A DNA stretch of 64,000 nucleotides from Ailurus styani (GCA_002007465.1 LNAC01000689.1:385615-449614), one strand, 5' to 3'; counted from the first letter of the stretch, positions 10,574 through 20,067 are shown. Numbers and translations: made by a program. The notes: generated by a model from the letters alone, not told the origin.

Positions 10574-10837
10574 AAACTTTCTTTAAACAGCAGTATTAAA
10601 GGTAACCCAACGGTTTTAAGCCTGAATCCATAAATAGAGCAAAGATGCATTTAAAACACAGAAAAAGGTAAAAATAACATTTCAAACAGGTACAAGGTGC
10701 TGTGAATCCTTAAATTATTTCTGATTCACTGGAGTTTATGCTTACCCCTATTAACATCCAGTTGAGTTGCTTTTTGCTGCTTTGTGGAACAGGGGCTTTG
10801 TATTATGTTGGCTACTGAATTTTACTGTTTTTAGTTC

Positions 10838-11650
10838 ATTTCATTTACCAAAGTCAAATTTATTATTTTTAAATAAAATTTATTGTGATGTCATTTATAT
10901 GTAGTAAAATATATCCACCTCAAGTGTACATTATTTCAATGAGTTTGGGCAAATTTACATGCCATGAGACCACCAGTACAATCAAGGAGTAGAAAAAAGT
11001 CCGTCACCTGAAAAAGTTCTTTTGTGACTCCTCCCTCACCCTCAGCCCAGCAACCATCAGTCTGCTTTGTGTCATCATAGATTAGATTTAATTTTTTCTT
11101 CAGCTTCATAGAAATGTAATCATGTTGTGTGTACTCTTGCACTGACTTGTTTCACTCAATGTGATTTGTGATTAGTCCATGTTATGTATATCCGTAGACT
11201 GTTCCTTTTTATCGAGTAGTACTGTTCCATTGTGTGGACATAGCACAATTTCTTTACCCATTTATCTGTTGATAGACATTTGGGTTGCTTCCTGTTTTTA
11301 GGTTATTATGCATATAGCTGGTATGAACATTCATGTGTAAGTCTTTGTGTGAATGTATGTTTTCATTTCTCTTGGGTAAATATTCCAATTTGGAATGGCT
11401 GGATCATCTGGCTAGGATATATTTAACTTTATAGAAAACTGCCAAGCTGGTTTCCAAATTGTTGTACCATTTTACGTTCCCACCAACAGTATGTAAAAAT
11501 TCCAGTTGCTCCACATCCTGCTAACACTTAGTATGGTCGGACTTCTTCATTTTAGCCACTCTAGTGGATATGTAGTGCTAACTCACTGTGGTTTTGATTT
11601 GCATTTCCCTGGTGACTGATGATGTTGAGTACCTTTCTGTGTGCTAATTG
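10838..11650 (-). mobile_element. Ancient L1M relic, 3' part, reverse strand
   Basis: The reverse strand follows the last part of mammalian L1 ORF2 and its 3' untranslated region. Visible consensus marks include 'cattgtgtggacatagcac', 'catttgggttgcttcctg', 'aactgccaagctggtttcc', 'ttacgttcccaccaacagt' and 'tttgatttgcatttccctgg'. All frames are interrupted. The left part, reading 'ggcaaatttacatgcc', is the L1 3' untranslated region. Confidence 0.9.
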
Positions 11651-11689
11651 CCCATCCATATACCTCCTCTGTTCCTCATTATTGCCACT

Positions 11690-12330
11690 CATCCACCTTT
11701 AGGCTCTCTTGTCTAGAATGTAAATTGCTAACTCAGCTCCAGTGTAAATCAAGGTCTGATCATATCCTCCCCATACTTATAAGCCTTCCATGGAGCCCTA
11801 TTTTCTCAGAATACAGTCCACACTTCTTAGCATGCCATTTAACCCTCCTACCAGTTGAGCCACATGAGACTTTTTATTTTTAAGATTTTATTTGTTTATT
11901 TGACAGAGAGAGAGAGCCCACAAGTAGGCAGAGAGGCAGACAGAGAGAGAGGAGGAAGCAGGCTCCCCACCGAGCAGGGAGCAGGATGTGGACCTCGATC
12001 CCAGGACCCTGAGATCATGACTTGAGCCAAAGACAGAGGCTTTAACCCACTGAGCCACGCAAACGCCCCACACGAGACATTTTAAGATTAATTTCCTGCC
12101 ATTTTCCCCCCATCTTTTCTCCCTGACCCCCATTCCCCCTCCACGCTTGCACCTTAGACTGTCAACCATTCCCTAACCCTGCCATATATGTGCTCATGGG
12201 GTTGTGGCTCTCTCATGCCATATATTCTATCGCGGGTGCCCTTTGCTCTTCCCCACATGAATACATAAAGTTCAGCTCAAAAGTCATCTTCTGGGAAGCC
12301 CCCCAACCTGCTCAGGTAGAACTCATAGCT
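11690..12330 (+). mobile_element. L2 LINE relic, interrupted by a SINE
   Basis: The segments agcccttccatgg-type sequence, 'cagaatacagtccacac', 'cttcttagcatgccattt' (left) and 'cagctcaaaagtcatcttct' with gggaagccccccaacc (right) match the L2 3' region. A reverse CanSINE at 11878-12068 splits it. The decay fits L2's pre-eutherian age. Confidence 0.65.
11878..12068 (-). mobile_element. CanSINE (mustelid-type), reverse strand, inside L2
   Basis: It runs aagattttatttgtttattt, (ga)n, acaagtaggcagagaggcag, cctcgatcccaggaccctg and a decayed gagccacgcaaacgcccc head. The duplication is cacatgagactttttat (left, 11861-11877) and the slightly diverged cacacgagacatttta (right, from about 12069). Confidence 0.92.
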
Positions 12331-12925
12331 ATCCGTGCATTTCAGTGGTCCTCAGCCCAGTCTGCTGGGTGCCTGGTCCTGGGGCTGCCTGGCCAGAGTT
12401 TAACTCTTCAAGAACAGCTGTGATATCCTACCCCTTCCTGCATCCCGAGAGCTTCGCATTGACTCCTGCTTAGTAACTCTGGCTGATTGAATGGGAACGC
12501 ATATCTGAGCCGATAAACCCAAACGTGCCTTGAGACCAGTGTTCACCCTCCAGAGACCCGCATTTCATTATCTATATGTTGAGAGTAGAAGAGCTGATTC
12601 ATAGTTTCTTTCCAGGTCTAACATTTTTAAAATTCTATACCTAGTGTTTGAAATCCAGTAAAATAGTAGATGTTACCATATCCCCAAACCAGATGATGAG
12701 TCCAGTGGCTCTAATTACATAACTGGATTATTGCTGAGTTTGACGCTTGGAGGAGCAGCATCTGATTCATTACAAAGTGACAAGTTGAAAATGGTGGCAC
12801 TCTTTTCGATCACCTTTGATGGCAGATGTGATAATGAAGAATTGCACCATTTGGGTCTAAATTTACCATGCGGTGGCAACAACCCATTCTCACGTTTTCG
12901 TACAAGTTCGTGCCTTTCTGTTTCT
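12331..12925. other. Single-copy non-coding DNA
   Basis: No gene or confident repeat is recognised. Confidence 0.4.
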
Positions 12926-13134
12926 TTTTTTTTTTTAAGATTTTTTTTTTTAATTTATTTGACACAGAGAGAGAGATTACAAGTAGGCAGAGAGGCAGGC
13001 AGAGAGACAGGGAGAGGAGAAAGCAGGCTCCCTGCTGAGCAGAGAGCCCGATGCGGGCCTCGATCCCAGGACACTGAGATCATGACCTGAGCCGAAAGCA
13101 GAGGCTTTAACCCACTGAGCCACCCAGGCACCCA
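12926..13134 (-). mobile_element. CanSINE (mustelid-type), reverse strand, exact duplication
   Basis: Poly(T), aagattttt, then acacagagagagagattac, aagtaggcagagaggcaggc, the gcgggcctcgatcccagg core and a ccactgagccacccaggcac head. The duplication tgcctttctgtttct is exact at 12911-12925 and 13135-13149, pointing to a fairly recent insertion. Confidence 0.95.
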
Positions 13135-13216
13135 TGCCTTTCTGTTTCTATGTGTCCTGCGTTTTTCTCTTCTACAGTTTGAGGGAAGAATGATAGTACT
13201 TAGGAACATACAGTAT

Positions 13217-13383
13217 CGGGCGCCTGGGTGGCTCAGTGGGTTGGAGCCTCTGCCTTCGGCTCAGGTCATGACCTCAGGGTCCTGGGATCGAGGCCGCATC
13301 GGGCTCTCTGCTCAGCAGGGAGCCTGCTTCCTCCTCTCTCTGCCTACTTGTAATCTCTCTCTGTCAAATTAAAAAAAAAAAAA
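13217..13383 (+). mobile_element. CanSINE (mustelid-type), forward strand, exact duplication
   Basis: Starts cgggcgcctgggtggctcag, continues tgggttggagcctctgcctt and ends acttgtaatctctctctgtc with a pure A tail. The duplication ggaacatacagtat is exact at 13203-13216 and 13384-13397. A short element with an uninterrupted A tail is a good candidate for a young or polymorphic insertion. Confidence 0.95.
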
Positions 13384-13591
13384 GGAACATACAGTATTTA
13401 GCTGGATAGTCACAATTAAACCAATCTAGGAATTATGACTTAAATTGTAACTTGTAGTATTTAGCATCTTTAAAAAAAAAAGGTTGTTTACCAAGTATAT
13501 CGAGTTAAAAATATACGATGAAGACATTTTTTCCATACAGATATGAGAAATATCATTTTAAAATCTTTTTTTTTCTTTAAATATTATTTAT

Positions 13592-13770
13592 TGGGGCGCC
13601 TGGGTGGCTCAGTCATTAAGCATCTGCCTTCAACTCAAATGATCCCAGGGTCCTGGGATCGAGCCCCAAATCAGACTCTGCTCAGCAAGAAGCCTGCTTC
13701 TCCCTCTCCCACTCCGTCTGCTTGTGTTCCCTCTCTCGCCGTGTCTCTCTCTGTCAAATAAATAAAATAT
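13592..13770 (+). mobile_element. CanSINE, forward strand, left arm of an inverted pair
   Basis: Starts ggggcgcctgggtggctcag; its head is short of the usual 'ggttaag' by a few bases. It has the tgcttgtgttccctctctcg tail type and ends in aaataaataaaatatt plus A10. It abuts a reverse-strand copy tail to tail. Confidence 0.94.
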
Positions 13771-13774
13771 TAAA

Positions 13775-13963
13775 AAAAAAAGACTATTTATTTATTTGAC
13801 AGAGAGAAAGAAAACGAGAGAGGAACACAAGCAGGGGGAGTGGGAGAGGGAGAAGCAGGCTTCCTGACAAGCAGGGAGCCCAATGTGGGGCTCAATCCCA
13901 GGACGCTGGGATCGTGACCCGAGCCGAAGACAGACACCCAACGACTGAGCCACCCAGGTGCCC
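13775..13963 (-). mobile_element. CanSINE, reverse strand, right arm of an inverted pair
   Basis: It begins tatttatttatttgacagag, passes through aacacaagcagggggagtgg and ends gactgagccacccaggtgcc. It is of the same subtype as the forward copy to its left, with only a few bases between the tails. Left aaatattatttatt and right aaatattgtttt may be one duplication bounding both arms. Confidence 0.94.
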
Positions 13964-13979
13964 CTCAAATATTGTTTTA

Positions 13980-14840
13980 AATAGTGCAAATTAGCTATGA
14001 TTTTTTTTTAACCTGTAAATAAAGAAGTCTCCTTCCTACATGATTACCCTGGAAAAGGTTAGAAATGGAAGCCGTCTGTGATACCTTCCTAACTTCTTCC
14101 CAGGGTTACAGCATTCATTGGCTGGCAATAGCCAGAACCAACTCTACAATTTGGATTTCAAATTTAGTAAGTGGGAAATCATTTGTAAGACCCAAAATAC
14201 ACAAAGCTACAGCAGCAATTTTATCCTTCCCCGGCATTTCAGAAGGACCACAAACACACTGCCAACATTTATTAATTGCTCTATAAAAAGACACACATGC
14301 AGGCATCAGCCCCAAAGGTCTGACAACATCAAACACCGTTAAAATTACTGTTAACCGTCCATTTAACTCTGAATCAAAAGCTGCTTTCATAGTTTTGAGG
14401 AATTTCGTCTAAATTAGGAAACTTCTTCTTCCCCTGACAGTTTCAGAGCTGCACTAAATGGACCCACACTATGTGTGTCTTTCCCGTAAGTAGCAGATCC
14501 GTATTCCTGCCATTTAGAAAAAGTTGCCAGACCAGAACTACCTCTCTGGGTGTCTGTCTTCCACCATCGATAAAATGAGACTGACAACCTTGGGGAGGAG
14601 CCCACTCAATGGGACTCCTGTGAAAACAGGTTTAATTTTTTCTTTTTAACCCTACAGTATCACCAAGAAAGTCCAGAACACAGAAACCTCCCCAACAGAT
14701 GATAAGAAGTCTTTTTTTTTTCAGGATTCTTACCATACAGCTATGAAAAAGTAAGTGAATAATTTAAAAATGTGACCACATGGGGAAATGCTCTTAACAT
14801 ATTATGAAGGGAGACAAACCAGCTATCAAATTGTAGGAAT
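13980..14840. other. Single-copy non-coding DNA
   Basis: No gene or confident repeat. The middle (14080-14400) is AT-rich, without simple repeats, and could be a conserved non-coding element, but conservation cannot be judged from one sequence. Confidence 0.4.
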
Positions 14841-14858
14841 AGAATGAGGCCAATTTTT

Positions 14859-15040
14859 AAAAAGATTTTTATGTATTTATTTGAGAGAGAGAAAGAGAGC
14901 ACAAGGGAGGGGCAGAGGGAGAGGGAGAAGCAGACTCCCCGCTGAGCAGGGATCCCAATGCAAGACTCAATCCCAAGTCACTAGAATCATGACCTGAGCT
15001 AAAGGCAGATGCTTCACTGACTGAGCCACCCAAGCACCCC
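14859..15040 (-). mobile_element. CanSINE, reverse strand, first of three at one target
   Basis: T-rich tail, (ga)n, ggcagagggagagggagaag, then a decayed core and a gactgagccacccaagcacc head. Flanks are agaatgaggccaattttt (14841-14858) and agaataaggtcaattttt (15041-15058). The same target motif appears a third time at 15409. Confidence 0.92.
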
Positions 15041-15058
15041 AGAATAAGGTCAATTTTT

Positions 15059-15408
15059 ATTTATTTGTTTGTTTAAAGATTTTATTTTATTTTATTTTTT
15101 AAAAGATTTTATTTATTCATTTGACAGAGAGAGAGAGAGATTACAAGTAGGCAGAGAGGCAGGCAGAGAGAGGAGAGAGGAGGAAGCAGGCTCCCTGCTG
15201 AGCAGAGAGCCCGATGTGGGCCTCGATCCCAGGACCCTGGGATCATGACCTGAGCCGAAGGCAGCGGCTTTAACCCACTGAGCCACCCAGGCGCCCTAAA
15301 GATTTTATTTTTTAAATAATCTCTACACTCGAGTGCAGCTCAAACCCACCACCCCAACATCAAGAGTCATATGCTCTACTGACTGAGACTGAGCCAGCCA
15401 GGTTTCCC
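15059..15408 (-). mobile_element. Short CanSINE variant, reverse strand, split by a nested SINE
   Basis: The older copy consists of a tail fragment at about 15070-15086 and a head part at 15297-15408 (aaataatctctacactcgag, 'catcaagagtcatatgctct', a gagccagccaggtttcc head). It is bounded by the target motif at 15041-15058 and agaataaggccaatt from 15410. The 'gactgagactgag' in its head is a 6-bp internal duplication. Confidence 0.85.
15087..15296 (-). mobile_element. CanSINE (mustelid-type), reverse strand, nested
   Basis: A fresh copy with acaagtaggcagagaggcag, gggcctcgatcccaggaccc and ccactgagccacccaggcgc. It inserted into the tail of the older SINE, duplicating taaagattttatttt (15072-15086 and 15297-15311). 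Its sequence is closer to the family consensus than its host's. Confidence 0.94.
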
Positions 15409-15575
15409 AGAATAAGGCCAATTAAAAAAAAATAAGAGTGGGTAAGCCACAAATCCACGAGCACACATGGCAGGATTAGGGAATGGCTGACAATCTAAGG
15501 TGCAAGCCTATGTGTGTTGAGGGGGCTGACCAGGAGAGACAAGATATGGAAGAAAAATGGCAGCAAACATGCGTA

Positions 15576-15662
15576 TCTATACATACATACTTACACGTAC
15601 GTGTGTCTACTTACACGTATCTACACGCACATGTGTGTGAGTTGTGTGTTGGGAGGTATATG
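15576..15662. repeat. Alternating purine-pyrimidine tract
   Basis: The tract is rich in ta, ca, tg and cg steps (for example 'acttacacgtacgtgtgtct' and 'cacgcacatgtgtgtgagtt'). It includes the self-complementary acacgtacgtgt. Such DNA can take Z-form or cruciform structure. Confidence 0.6.
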
Positions 15663-15697
15663 TAACGGACAGATATGCACAAAAACATTAACCAAAG

Positions 15698-15800
15698 GGG
15701 GCACCCCCTCCCTCCCTCTCCCTTTGCCTACTGATCCGCCTACTTGTGCTTCCTCTCTGTCAAATAAATAGATAAAATCTTAAAAACAACAACAACAAAA
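15698..15800 (+). mobile_element. 5'-truncated CanSINE, forward strand
   Basis: Only the 3' body (ctccctctccctttgcctac), cttcctctctgtcaaataaa, atctt and an A-rich (aac)n tail remain. The duplication aaacattaaccaaag / aaacaataaccaaag lies at 15683-15697 and 15801-15815. The promoter half is missing, so this copy cannot be transcribed from its own A and B boxes. Confidence 0.9.
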
Positions 15801-15914
15801 AAACAATAACCAAAGTTCTTTCTAGATGGTGGCACTATCTTCTTTCAGTTACTTTTCTATAATTTCTTGATTTCCTACAATTAATATGTTATTTTATAAC
15901 AAAAAGTTATTTTT

Positions 15915-16086
15915 TTAAAGATGTATTTATTTATTTTAGAGAGAGGGAGAGAGAGAGAATCTCAAGCAGAGCCCTCGCTGAGGGCAGAGCCCAACACGGG
16001 GCTCAATCCCAGGACCCCAAGATCATGACCTGAGCTAAAACCAAGAGTCAGATGCTTAACTGACTGAGCAAGCCAGGCACCCCAAT
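15915..16086 (-). mobile_element. CanSINE, reverse strand
   Basis: Order: aaagatgtatttatttattt, (ga)n, 'aatctcaagcagagccctcg', ggctcaatcccaggacccc and a decayed head gagcaagccaggcacccc. The duplication aaaaagttattttt is at 15901-15914 and 16087-16100. Confidence 0.92.
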
Positions 16087-16693
16087 AAAAAGTTATTTTT
16101 AAAAAGACCTTTTCAAATAATTGATTATAGGTCTCTGAAATAGCTAGCTCTCCCGTGCCTTGAAAACACGATTTTTATGATCATTAACTGCTGTGCAAAG
16201 TGAGACATGCCTGCTTAAATTGTTCTCGCTTCGTGTAGGAACGCCCCCCCACCCCCCGCCGATGATCCAGAGAGGTGTCTAAAAGCCGGTTAGTGCTCAA
16301 CATCTAAAAGATAACCAAGAACCCCTACGTGGGCAAAAAGGGCATTTGACAGAAAATCACAGGGGTTGGCGAGGACATGGAGAAAAAGGAGTCCTCGTGT
16401 ACTGTTGGTGGGAATGCAGACTGGTGCCACCGCTGCGGACAGTAGGATGGAGGGTCCTCAAAAGTTAAAAATAGATTGACTGTATAATCCAGCTATTCCC
16501 CCTCTGGGTGTTTACCCAAGAACACTGAAAGCAAGGAGTCAAAGAGATATCCGTTTGGCCACGTTCAGCAGCATTATTCCCAATGGCCAAAAGGTGGAAG
16601 CAGCCCAGGTCTCCAAGAGTTGAACAGATGGACAAAATATGGTCTATATCCATACAATGAAACACCATGCGCCTTAAAGAGGAAGTGTCCAAC

Positions 16694-16850
16694 TTTTGGC
16701 TCAGGTCCTGATCTCAGGGTCATGAGATCGAGCCCTGCATCAGGTTCTACAGTCAATGCGGAGTCTACTTGAGATTCTTGCTCTCCATCTGCCCCTCCCT
16801 TCGTGCTTTTTCTCAATCTCTCAATAAATAAATAAATCATTTTTTAAAAA
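16694..16850 (+). mobile_element. CanSINE lacking its head, inside L1M
   Basis: It starts at 'ttggctcaggtcctgatctc', so the first 35-40 bases of the tRNA-like part are missing. It ends ctcaataaataaataaatca with poly(A). It lies directly before a second SINE. Confidence 0.9.
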
Positions 16851-16857
16851 GAGGAAG

Positions 16858-17055
16858 GGACAGCTGGGTGGCTCAGTGGGTTAAGTGTCTACCTTCAGCT
16901 CAGGTCATGATCCCAGGGTCCTGGGATGGAACTCCACACCGTGCTCCCTGCTCAGCGGGGAGCCTGCTTCTCCCTCTCCCTCTGCCCCTCCCCCGACTTG
17001 TGACTGTACACTCTCTCTCTTTCAAATAAATAAATAAAATCTTAAAAGGAAAAAA
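16858..17055 (+). mobile_element. CanSINE, second of a tandem pair inside L1M
   Basis: Starts ggacagctgggtggctcagt and ends tctctttcaaataaataaat plus aaaatctt and A-rich sequence. The host motif 'gaggaag' or a decayed form occurs before the first SINE, between the two and after the second, as expected for two insertions at one spot. Confidence 0.92.
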
Positions 17056-17446
17056 AGGAAGATAATTCCGACACACGCTTCAACACACACGAACCTCGAG
17101 GACATCGTGTGAAGTAACATAAGCCAGTCGCAAAACACCAAACGCTGTATGATTCCATTCATCGAGGTCCCTAAAGTAGCCAAATTCATAGAACTTTAGT
17201 AGCTTTAGTAGCCAAATTCATAGGGACAGAAAGTACAAAGGCGGTGACCGGGGGCTGGAAAGAGGAGGAAATGGAGGGTTATTGTTTTAACGGGGACAGA
17301 GTTTCGGTTTTGCAAGAGGAAAGGTGTTCTGGATGGTTTCATGACAGTGTGGACATGCTCCACGCCACTGAGCCCTACCCTTAGAAATGGCGATGGTAGT
17401 AAGTTTTCCGTTATGTGTGTTTTACCACCATTAAGATGAACCATTT

Positions 17447-17634
17447 ATTTTTTTAAAGATTTTACTTATTTGGGAGAGAGAGAGAGAGCACAAGCAGGGG
17501 GATCTGCAGAGGGAGAGGGAGAAGCAGACTCCTCCCTCAGCAGGGAGCCCGATGCGGGGCTTGATCCCAGAACCCTGGAGATCATGACCTGAGCTGAAGG
17601 CAGACACCCAAATGACCGAGCCCCCCAGGCGCCC
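17447..17634 (-). mobile_element. CanSINE, reverse strand, at the 3' end of L1M
   Basis: T-rich tail, aaagattttacttatttggg, (ga)n, cccgatgcggggcttgatcc and a gagccccccaggcgccc head. Flanks aagatgaaccattt (17433-17446) and aagatgagtgactt (17635-17648) may be a decayed duplication. Confidence 0.9.
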
Positions 17635-18291
17635 GAAGATGAGTGACTTAAAAAAACACATTTCTGTTGTTTTAAAAATTACTGGATAAAAGCCCAGGCA
17701 CTAAATTCATATGGGGACTGTGGCTGTTCACCAATTCTGAGAAGCTGGGCGGTCTGGCTCCCAGGCCCTACACAAAACAAGGTAGTGTAAAGAAAGGGGC
17801 TCACGAGGCAGCTGTGGCTGTGCCATGGGACAGCGTGGCGGGCGGCATCTGTAAGCAGAGGTCAGGGTGGTGGGCATTTGCAGGGACAGAAGGGGAGCCC
17901 CATGACCTCAGGCGCCCAAACGCCGAACGTTAAGGGCATCTCAGTCATGAGGACCCAGAGCCCGATCCAGGTGCATTAAAGGGAATAGAAAGTTTCCAAA
18001 ACAACAGAAAGAGTTTAAAATTTGCAGCTTGGGTTCTTAAAGGAATAAGCTCTGGTTACCTGGAAAAGTCACCCATGTTGGCCGATACCGGGGAGCGCGT
18101 TCTCCGCCCCAGGGCCAGACAGAGGAGGTGTCACCCGTCCAGAGGCTGGCCGTCATTTGAGTAACCCCACAGGAGGCCAGCCCCACCGTCACCTTGGTTA
18201 CAGCCCCCCCCCACACCCCGGGGCCAAACTTCATTCATTTACCCTCCCTGAGTGTTCTCTCTACAGGCGGGAGCACCTGCGCTCCAGGCTC

Positions 18292-18316
18292 GTGGGGGGG
18301 GGAGTGGGGGGGGAGA
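18292..18316 (+). other. G-quadruplex-prone G tract
   Basis: Two runs of 8-9 G separated by 'agt', followed by gagacgg, can supply the four G-triplets needed for an intramolecular quadruplex. Confidence 0.55.
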
Positions 18317-18572
18317 CGGCCTGACCCCCACCCCCTCACCGCAAGGTGCTCCTGGCCCTTCCCCTCTCTCCGCACCTGGGCCCCAGACCGCCTACCTCAG
18401 GCATGTAGTATTCGAAGAAGTGCTCCACGAGGATCATTTCCGGCTGATCCAAACCCCCTCCCCTACCCCAAGCAAAGCTCTGACCCCCTCTTGGGGAAAT
18501 CAGTTTTGAAGAGCTGCGGGAGCAATGATCAGCTTTTACATCACAAAATGTAAATGCCGCAGTTCTGGCCTG

Positions 18573-18616
18573 GAGAGACAGAGACAGGGACAGAGAGACA
18601 GAGACAGGGAGAGAGG
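18573..18616 (+). repeat. Two-unit 20-bp tandem repeat (gagaca-rich)
   Basis: The unit gagagacagagacagggaca is repeated almost exactly once and then decays to gagagagg. It is a short purine-rich minisatellite. Confidence 0.7.
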
Positions 18617-18984
18617 CTGGGGGCTGCCTGTAGTCAATCTGTGGACGGCGTTCCCCTGGAGTGGCCCCGGCCGCTCACCCCCTTCAGTCAGAGCAGTTTC
18701 GCCTTCATTAGGAAACTTTGGGAAACCATACCCAAAAATTCCAACATGTTTCTGATTCTAGAATGGAGGTTAAGGTTGAGGACTCTCCAAAGGAGACAGA
18801 GTTAAATCCCACGCTCTCCGTCCCAGGACTAGAGTCTCAGGAGGCGAGGTCGGGGCGACATTGTTTTTCCCACTCGAGGTGACCTGTGTGTATGGAAACC
18901 AGAACTCACAGCCTGCGTGGAATTAGCCCTTCGCCCCCATCCCTTCGTCTCTGCCTCTGTCTCTTTTCCCGGGATTAAATACCC

Positions 18985-18992
18985 TGACGTCA
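18985..18992. promoter_or_regulatory. Consensus CRE palindrome tgacgtca
   Basis: A full CREB/ATF palindrome lies in taccctgacgtcaagag. Sequence match only. Confidence 0.3.
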
Positions 18993-19121
18993 AGAGAGGG
19001 TCTTGTTTTCAAGTTTACATTCCCAAGACCTGGCCTCCAGCTCTGGGGGGGGCTGCCATCCGTCCCCCCCACACACCCCAGGCGCCCCTTTTTTCTTTTT
19101 TAAACGAGGGAATAACATCTC

Positions 19122-19705
19122 AAGTGGAAGCAACCCAAGCAGAGAAGAAAAATGGCAGTATAGAGACAAGGAAATATTTTCCAGCCTTAAAAAGGAGGGA
19201 AATCCAGGGATGCCTGCGGGGCTCAGTTGGTTGGGCGGCTGCCTTGGGCTCAGGTCATGATCTCAGGGTCCTGGGATCAAGTCCTGCGTGGGGTTCCCTG
19301 CTCAGCGGGGAGTCTGCTTCTCCCTCTCCCTCTGCCTGCTGCTCCCCCTGCTCTTGCCCTCTCTGTCTCAGCATAAATGAAGCTTGAAGGCATTATTCTC
19401 AGTGCAACAAGCCAGTCACAAAAGGACAAACGTGTAATGCCACTTCTGTGAGGGACCTGGAGTAAGCACCTTCCTAGAGACAGAAAGTCTATAGAGAAGT
19501 TACTGGGGCCTGGGGGACGAGGCAACGGGGAGGTAGGATTGGCGGTGTGGGGTTTACATTTTGCAAGCTGGAAATGTCCGGAGGGCGCTGGTGGTGATGC
19601 TTATACAACGGTGTAAATGAATGTACCACGGAACTGTCCCTTAAAAATGGCGAAGATGGTAAATTTTATGATTTGTGTATTTTACCACAGGAGGAAAAAA
19701 AAAAA
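19122..19705 (+). mobile_element. Ancient L1M 3' relic, forward strand, interrupted by a SINE
   Basis: Starts aagtggaagcaacccaagc and includes ttttccagccttaaaaagg, then after the SINE 'cttgaaggcattattctcag', 'gtgcaacaagccagtcac' and tttgtgtattttaccac with an A-rich end. A short duplication ataacatctc / gtaacatctc at 19112-19121 and 19706-19715 marks the ends, unusual preservation for so old a copy. Confidence 0.88.
19205..19378 (+). mobile_element. CanSINE, forward strand, inside L1M
   Basis: Starts agggatgcctgcggggctca, has the aggtcatgatctcagggtcc core and a ctccctctgcctgctgctcc body. It ends in 'ctcagcataaatga' without a long A tail, so the 3' end is decayed. Confidence 0.9.
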
Positions 19706-20055
19706 GTAACATCTCCTAGCAGAAATTTAGGGATCTCTAGCGACACTTGGTTTTTTCCAGAAATCAAAGACGAGCGCTTGTTATGTCTCTAGAATGTTCT
19801 GTTTTCTTCTGCTTATTCTGGGACGAACTCGGGAAATAAATTACATCTTAATTTCACACCCACGTGGGAATTGTAAGTGGACGGAGGGTGATTTGGGCAT
19901 CTAGAAAAAGTGACAGCCCTGGTAACACAAACTCCATCAAATTCTCCTCGCCATTTCAGAAACTTCTAGCTACATTCCCTGCTCCCTGTAAAATGTCTGT
20001 TTTCAAAAAGCTTAGGTGGTTTTGACCCCTTTTGGAAATGTCCGGGAGTATTGCT

Positions 20056-20067
20056 GTAATTAATTAC
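20056..20067. promoter_or_regulatory. 12-bp palindrome gtaattaattac
   Basis: A perfect palindrome containing two overlapping TAATTA homeodomain cores. Paired-type homeodomain dimers bind such sites. Function is inferred from motif alone. Confidence 0.35.

Larger units (their letters stand above)
16290..17445 (+). mobile_element. Ancient L1M relic, 3' part, forward strand, with two SINEs inside
   Basis: Consensus marks of late ORF2 and 3' untranslated region appear in order: ggcgaggacatgg, 'gttggtgggaatgcagactgg', 'gggtgtttacccaagaacac', 'ggccaaaaggtggaagcagc', 'catacaatgaaacaccatgc', then after the SINEs 'gtatgattccattcatcg' and 'agggacagaaagtac'. A 15-bp segment tagccaaattcatag occurs twice (17177, 17209), a local 32-bp tandem duplication. 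All frames are broken. Confidence 0.88.
17649..19111. other. Single-copy DNA with G-runs, a short tandem repeat and a CRE
   Basis: No gene is recognised. It contains a G-rich tract at 18292-18316, a tandem repeat at 18573-18616 and a perfect CRE at 18985-18992. Overlapping open frames at 18194-18805 are compositional. Confidence 0.4.

Noticed and set aside
13217..13300. tRNA gene from the tRNA-like SINE head
   Set aside because: A- and B-box-like motifs are part of the CanSINE promoter; no cloverleaf or CCA-proximal acceptor stem of a working tRNA is present.
18252..18553. Possible exon at the overlapping open frames
   Set aside because: Frames are open in two phases because of C/G-rich composition; no paired splice sites or recognisable protein.
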